Shown here piece after piece: positions 5,830 through 9,125 of a DNA stretch of 9,125 nt; position 1 is the stretch's first letter, and every line of letters starts with the position of its first letter. The notes under the pieces are model-generated. The model saw nothing but the letters and a program-made list of their open reading frames with translations, did not search any database and was not told the origin of the DNA. Source of the DNA: Myxococcales bacterium (GTDB lineage Bacteria; Myxococcota; Polyangia; Fen-1088); NCBI GenBank assembly GCA_003155465.1, contig PMCR01000513.1, forward strand, positions 1-9,125. The letters are read 5' to 3'. A program made the position numbers and the translations under genes.

Positions 5830-7077
5830 ATGGTTTCTTCTCGAATCCGGGCCGGACTGATCGGCACTGTAGCTGTGGCGGCCTTCATGGCAAGTGCATC
5901 CGCCACGGCGCAACAGAATTGCCTCTTTCTGAATGGCGGAAAGAACATCGTCCTCATGCCGGGTTCCACCTCACTGATCCCGGTGGTGATGTTCCTTGGG
6001 GCCAGGCTGGCCAAAATGAGCACACCTTACCGCTTGCTCTATTTCCCCATGGCTTCTTGCGATGCCCTGGGCCGCGTGAACAGCGCTCAAACTTTGAGCC
6101 AGATCGCCCAGTCTTACGACGAGGATCCTAAGGACCCAAGCAAGATTGCCACGAGTAGTTGCACGATTGACGGGGCTGTGCCCATTGACCTAGCGATCGG
6201 CGACACTTTCTACGAAAGCTGCAATATCAGTGGGCCCCGCTCACCCACGTTGGGGGACTTTCAAGGCCCGCAGCAGGCCTTCGTGTTTGTGGTTCCTCGC
6301 AGCAGCCAGTACACCACCTATATTACCGCAGAGGAGGCGCACAACGTCTGGGCCTGTGGTTCCAACAGCGGGGTTCTGCCTTGGGTCGATGTCAACTTCA
6401 CCTATTCCTACATGGACATCGCAGGGGGCGCGTTTGGGGCCCAGATCATCATCAGCAAGGCCATCAACGTATCGGTCTTCGCGGGGAACCTGGGCATAGC
6501 TTCCCACACCATGACCGCAGACCAGGGCGTCGCAGACGGGGTCGCCAGTTCCACCAGCCCGGACAAGACCATCGGCTTTCTCTCGGCGGAGGTCTACGAC
6601 CAGAATCGCTTTCAGCTCAAGGCCCTGGCCTTCCGCGGTTTCAGGCAAACCATGGCCTATTCGCCCGACAGTGACTCCACCAAGTTCGACAAGCGCAATG
6701 TGCGCGATGGCCATTATACAGTGCAGGCGCCCATGCACATGTGGGCCGCGACCAATTCTGACGGCCGCGTGGTCCGCCCGCTGGCTAGAAAGATGATCGA
6801 CTGGATGCAGGGCAATGACGTGGCCCCCGAGGATCAACTTCCTTTCAGCATCAACGATGTGTACGCACAGGCCGGCGTGGTGCCAAAATGTGCGATGAAG
6901 GTCACCCGCACGCTCGACGGTGGACTGTTCTATCCCTATGTGTCCAATAAGCCGCCCTGCGGCTGCTACTTTGAATCCAAGGCGACCGGCGAAGCCGCGC
7001 CTTCTGGTTGTGTAACGTGCAGCGATAGCAGTGGCTGCAGTAAAAGCCAGATCTGCAGCTACGGATTCTGCGAATAG
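5830..7077 (+). CDS. Second, diverged PstS-like substrate-binding protein with Cys-rich tail
   Basis: The product has 415 residues. Residues 1-27 form a signal peptide ending in ASATA before QQN. The body fits a PstS-type binding fold: PGSTSLIPVV at 44-53 resembles the first anion loop, FPMASCDAL at 72-80 the second, and SYMDIAGGAFGAQIIISKAI at 193-212 sits where the SGT loop and following helix would be, but the loop reads GGA. IGFLSAEVYD at 248-257, then NVRDGHYTVQAPMHMW at 290-305, match the last part of the fold. The C-terminus is Cys-rich (Cys 354, 377, 379, 394, 397, 403, 409, 414) and ends in YGFCE. It has no lipobox. It heads the operon with the small lipoprotein and porin. It probably binds a ligand that is delivered to, or received from, the porin; the changed loop means that phosphate should not be assumed. 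The fold assignment rests on motif order and is moderately sure. Confidence 0.65.
   Translation: MVSSRIRAGLIGTVAVAAFMASASATAQQNCLFLNGGKNIVLMPGSTSLIPVVMFLGARLAKMSTPYRLLYFPMASCDALGRVNSAQTLSQIAQSYDEDPKDPSKIATSSCTIDGAVPIDLAIGDTFYESCNISGPRSPTLGDFQGPQQAFVFVVPRSSQYTTYITAEEAHNVWACGSNSGVLPWVDVNFTYSYMDIAGGAFGAQIIISKAINVSVFAGNLGIASHTMTADQGVADGVASSTSPDKTIGFLSAEVYDQNRFQLKALAFRGFRQTMAYSPDSDSTKFDKRNVRDGHYTVQAPMHMWAATNSDGRVVRPLARKMIDWMQGNDVAPEDQLPFSINDVYAQAGVVPKCAMKVTRTLDGGLFYPYVSNKPPCGCYFESKATGEAAPSGCVTCSDSSGCSKSQICSYGFCE
7009..7071 (+). other. Cys-rich C-terminal tail of the second PstS-like protein
   Basis: Residues 394-414 have the spacing C-x2-C-x5-C-x5-C-x4-C, and one Glu follows. Tails of the form CxxDxxCxxxxxCxxGxCE are frequent at the ends of secreted myxobacterial proteins. 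Five cysteines here plus Cys 354, 377 and 379 make eight, enough for four disulfides. Confidence 0.6.
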
Positions 7078-7090
7078 TCCTGGTGGCGCC

Positions 7091-7456
7091 ATGACGAAAT
7101 CAACCATGTCGAGATTGCTGGTGCGGGGAATTGCTCTGTTTCTGGTTCCACTGGGAGCTGCCTGCGGCAGTGGCTCCAACCCTCCTGCTCCCACGAAGGC
7201 GTACCCCAATATCATTCCGGTCATTCGCGACGCCAACGTGTCCACCATCGATGCTCCTGTGGGCGCTGAGGCTGGTTCCATTGCGCCCCCATCGGCCGAT
7301 GCCACGCAGGTCGATCTGTGGAGCGATTCCCGCGATCCCAACGTATTCCCCACTTGCACAGGCACGCCCGAGCAGGTGAGCGACTGCATTATCAACCTGC
7401 AGACGCGCGGCGCGATTTCGGTCACGCGATCCGATCCTGCTGCCTGTCAGCCCTAG
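7091..7456 (+). CDS. Small lipoprotein of unknown function
   Basis: The product has 121 residues. The signal peptide has Lys3 and Arg8/Arg12, a hydrophobic stretch (GIALFLVP), and LGAA before Cys25; Gly at -3 makes the lipobox slightly atypical. A Pro/Ala/Asp-rich, probably disordered linker follows (about 26-80), then a short C-terminal part with Cys 89, 99 and 119. I do not recognise the family. It starts 13 bases after the stop of the PstS-like gene and ends 12 bases before the porin, so all are co-transcribed. The ribosome site is weak (GGTGG at 7082-7086), which fits coupled translation. A start at ATG 7106 is possible and would still leave a signal peptide, but with fewer basic residues. 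A role as an outer-membrane accessory of the porin or the binding protein is only a guess from position. Confidence 0.7.
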   Translation: MTKSTMSRLLVRGIALFLVPLGAACGSGSNPPAPTKAYPNIIPVIRDANVSTIDAPVGAEAGSIAPPSADATQVDLWSDSRDPNVFPTCTGTPEQVSDCIINLQTRGAISVTRSDPAACQP

Positions 7457-7468
7457 CCAGAGAAACTC

Positions 7469-9040
7469 GTGAAAACCTCAATTCAGTGCAAGTCCTTGTC
7501 AATCCGTGGGGTGATTCTGTCGGCAGGCATGGCCCTGCTGTGCTGGTCAGGCTCGCCCGCGCTTGCGGCGCCGCCCGAATCGCCGCGCAAGATGGCAGCC
7601 GACGCCTTGGCCGAGGTCCAGGCCATCAAGGCTGAACTCGACATCATAGAGGAGCGTCTGCGTACCCAGGAAACGGAATCGCGCAAGCGCGAAAAGAAGG
7701 TCCTACAGGAAGGCGCCACGGCGGTCGCGGCCACGCGCTTAGAGGCGGAACAGCGGATGACGGCTGAGCGAGCCGCCTGGCAGGCGGAAAGCCAACGATT
7801 GCAACAGGAAATGCAAGCGGCCGCGGCTCGCGAGGAGGCGCGCCGCCAGGCCGAGCCGCCCAAGGTGGGCGCCTCGGCGGCGGGCGTTTCATTGACCGGC
7901 TACTTGCAGAGCGATCTCGTCTTTCGGCAATCGTCTGAAAGCCAGCTCAATCCGACCAGCGGTGTGCCTCTCAATGAGGATCGCTTTCTGATTCGGCGCG
8001 CGCGCCTGATGCTGGATATGGACCGTCGCTACGGCGAGGGCAATCTGGAAATTGACGCCAACACCGTCAATGGGCCGGCCGTGCGCCTGCTAGGTGCGCG
8101 GGCCTCAATCAAATTGCCTGGCCACGAGCCAGGCGCCGAGCCGTTGCTCATGGCCAGCATAGGGTCATTTCGCGCGCCGTTCGGCCTCGAAGTGCTGCAA
8201 ACGGACGTGGAGCGGCCGTTCATGGAGCGCAGCACAGCCAGCCGAGCATTCTTTCCCACTGAATTCGACCTGGGCGCGCGACTGCAAGGGGCGTGGCGCT
8301 TCGTGCGCTACGCGGCGGCGGTGATGAACGGCGAGCCCATGGGCGAGCGCAGTTTCCCCGCGCTCGATCCCAATCACCAGAAGGATGTTCTCGGACGGGT
8401 GGGGGTGAAGACCGGACCGTCGCCCAGCTTGTCCGTGGCAGGCGGGCTTTCCGGGCTCTACGGCACCGGCTTTAGCAGCGGCGAACTGGCCAGCAAGGGC
8501 GCCATTGGCTGGGTCGACAACAATGGCAACGGAGTCTTGGATGCAAGCGAGGTGCGCGGCACCGCCGGGATTAGCGCATCTCCGTCGCGCAACTTCGAGC
8601 GCTTCGCCTTGGGGGCTGACGTCCACGTTTCGGTTGCGTTGGTCCCTGGGTGGACGACCACCATCTACGCCGAGTTCATTTGGGCGAAGAACCTGGACCG
8701 GGGCATCCAGCCCGCCAATCCCTTTGTTCTAAGCCAGGACGCGCGGGAAATTGGCTACTACGCCGCCTTGACCCAGGCCTTGGGGCGCCATGTTCTGGTG
8801 GGTGTGCGCTACGATTTCTACAATCCGGATCGGGACCGCTACGTTCTCACCGCGGGTGACAAAGTGCCGTCCAATCTTGACTACTCCACCTGGGCCTTCA
8901 TGGCTGCCCTGGTGGCGCCTTGGGGACGACTGATGGCGCAGTACGATCTGAATCGCAATCACCTGGGTCTCAGCAACGGGGGAACGCCGGGGAACCTGGC
9001 TGACAATGCCTTCACCCTTCGCGGCGAGGTGCGCTTCTGA
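7469..9040 (+). CDS. OprO/OprP-like (phosphate-selective-type) outer-membrane porin
   Basis: The product has 523 residues from a GTG start, which begins MKTSIQ and gives a full signal peptide cleaved after ALA at 31-33; the next in-frame ATG (7529) would destroy it. The ribosome site is weak (AGAGA at 7460-7464), 12 bases after the previous stop. Residues 41-129 are a charged coiled coil. The barrel spans about 138-523. Landmarks of the phosphate-selective porin O/P family are RRARLMLDMDRRYGEGN at 176-192, SIGSFRAPFGLE at 230-241, RPFMERS at 249-255 and DLGARLQG at 267-274. The protein ends in RGEVRF; the terminal Phe is the usual signal for the outer-membrane assembly machinery. The loop at 350-361 has an EF-hand-like pattern. 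Family members pass phosphate, polyphosphate or other anions; selectivity here cannot be read from sequence, and other porins of this superfamily are less selective. Confidence 0.85.
   Translation: MKTSIQCKSLSIRGVILSAGMALLCWSGSPALAAPPESPRKMAADALAEVQAIKAELDIIEERLRTQETESRKREKKVLQEGATAVAATRLEAEQRMTAERAAWQAESQRLQQEMQAAAAREEARRQAEPPKVGASAAGVSLTGYLQSDLVFRQSSESQLNPTSGVPLNEDRFLIRRARLMLDMDRRYGEGNLEIDANTVNGPAVRLLGARASIKLPGHEPGAEPLLMASIGSFRAPFGLEVLQTDVERPFMERSTASRAFFPTEFDLGARLQGAWRFVRYAAAVMNGEPMGERSFPALDPNHQKDVLGRVGVKTGPSPSLSVAGGLSGLYGTGFSSGELASKGAIGWVDNNGNGVLDASEVRGTAGISASPSRNFERFALGADVHVSVALVPGWTTTIYAEFIWAKNLDRGIQPANPFVLSQDAREIGYYAALTQALGRHVLVGVRYDFYNPDRDRYVLTAGDKVPSNLDYSTWAFMAALVAPWGRLMAQYDLNRNHLGLSNGGTPGNLADNAFTLRGEVRF
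7589..7855 (+). other. N-terminal coiled coil of the porin
   Basis: Residues 41-129 are rich in Ala, Glu, Arg, Lys and Gln with almost no Gly or Pro, for example KAELDIIEERLRTQETESRK at 54-73. Porins of the O/P type often have a short periplasmic coiled coil that trimerises; about 90 residues is long. Confidence 0.7.
8516..8551 (+). other. EF-hand-like calcium loop within the porin
   Basis: Residues 350-361 read DNNGNGVLDASE. Oxygen ligands occupy positions 1, 3, 5, 9 and 12 (Asp, Asn, Asn, Asp, Glu), Gly is at 6 and a hydrophobic residue at 8, as in a canonical 12-residue EF-hand loop. It lies between two barrel strands, in what should be an extracellular or constriction loop. Confidence 0.6.
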
Positions 9041-9125
9041 TGGCGCGGTCACTTCTGGCGCGAGCGGCGAGGTGGGTCGCGGCACTGTTGGCCGTGGGTT
9101 GGATTTCTGGCTGTCAAGGCGCCAG
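9040..9125 (+). CDS. Start of a further lipoprotein (partial, cut by the window edge)
   Basis: The ATG at 9040 shares its A with the TGA stop of the porin (TGATG), so translation is almost certainly coupled. The 28 visible residues are a lipoprotein signal peptide: Arg3, Arg8 and Arg11, then WVAALLAVGW, and ISG before Cys25. The lipobox fits the consensus well. Nothing of the mature protein beyond QGA is in view, so its family is unknown; it may be another subunit of the same envelope system. The overlap and the signal peptide make it a real gene. Confidence 0.75.
   Translation, partial: MARSLLARAARWVAALLAVGWISGCQGA

Noticed and set aside
6241..7425. Open frame on the minus strand (394 residues) across the second PstS-like gene and the small lipoprotein
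   Set aside because: It spans two well-supported + strand genes, has no ribosome site that I can see, and its product has no signal or recognisable motif.

Overview
The window looks like chromosomal DNA of a GC-rich Gram-negative bacterium, most likely a member of the Myxococcota. The evidence is indirect but consistent: a large surface lipoprotein with a seven-bladed SBBP-type propeller and Cys-rich repeats of the DxCHxxGxCDxxTGxCSxP kind, short Cys-rich tails ending in GxCE, and outer-membrane lipoproteins next to an OprO/OprP-type porin. All genes lie on the + strand and every product carries a secretion, lipoprotein or membrane signal. There is no RNA gene, CRISPR array, transposon or other mobile element that I can see.

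Layout. 1-128: leader holding a tandem 7-bp repeat with 11-bp periodicity and a strong Shine-Dalgarno. 129-1655: secreted PstS-like substrate-binding protein that keeps the phosphate-loop signature RxDxSGT and ends in a knottin-like cysteine module. 1695-1838: small single-span membrane protein (47 aa). 1839-1989: short gap with no convincing promoter. 1990-5580: 1196-residue lipoprotein made of Ig-like domains, a four-unit Cys-rich stalk and a seven-bladed propeller. 5593-5659: two hairpins, the second a strong intrinsic terminator. 5660-5829: regulatory gap with another 11-bp-period repeat. 5830-7077: second, diverged PstS-like protein with a Cys-rich tail. 7091-7456: small lipoprotein. 7469-9040: OprO/OprP-like porin with a long N-terminal coiled coil and an EF-hand-like loop. 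9040 to the edge: start of another lipoprotein. The last four genes are separated by 13, 12 and -1 bases and are almost certainly one operon.

How the genes may work together. The combination of two PstS-fold proteins, a phosphate-selective-type porin and several lipoproteins, with no ABC permease or ATPase in view, suggests an envelope system that captures phosphate or a related oxyanion at or near the cell surface and brings it across the outer membrane. This is inference: ligand and topology are not proven by sequence. The repeats upstream of both PstS-like genes have the 7-N4-7 geometry of PhoB/PhoP boxes, which fits phosphate control but could be coincidence.
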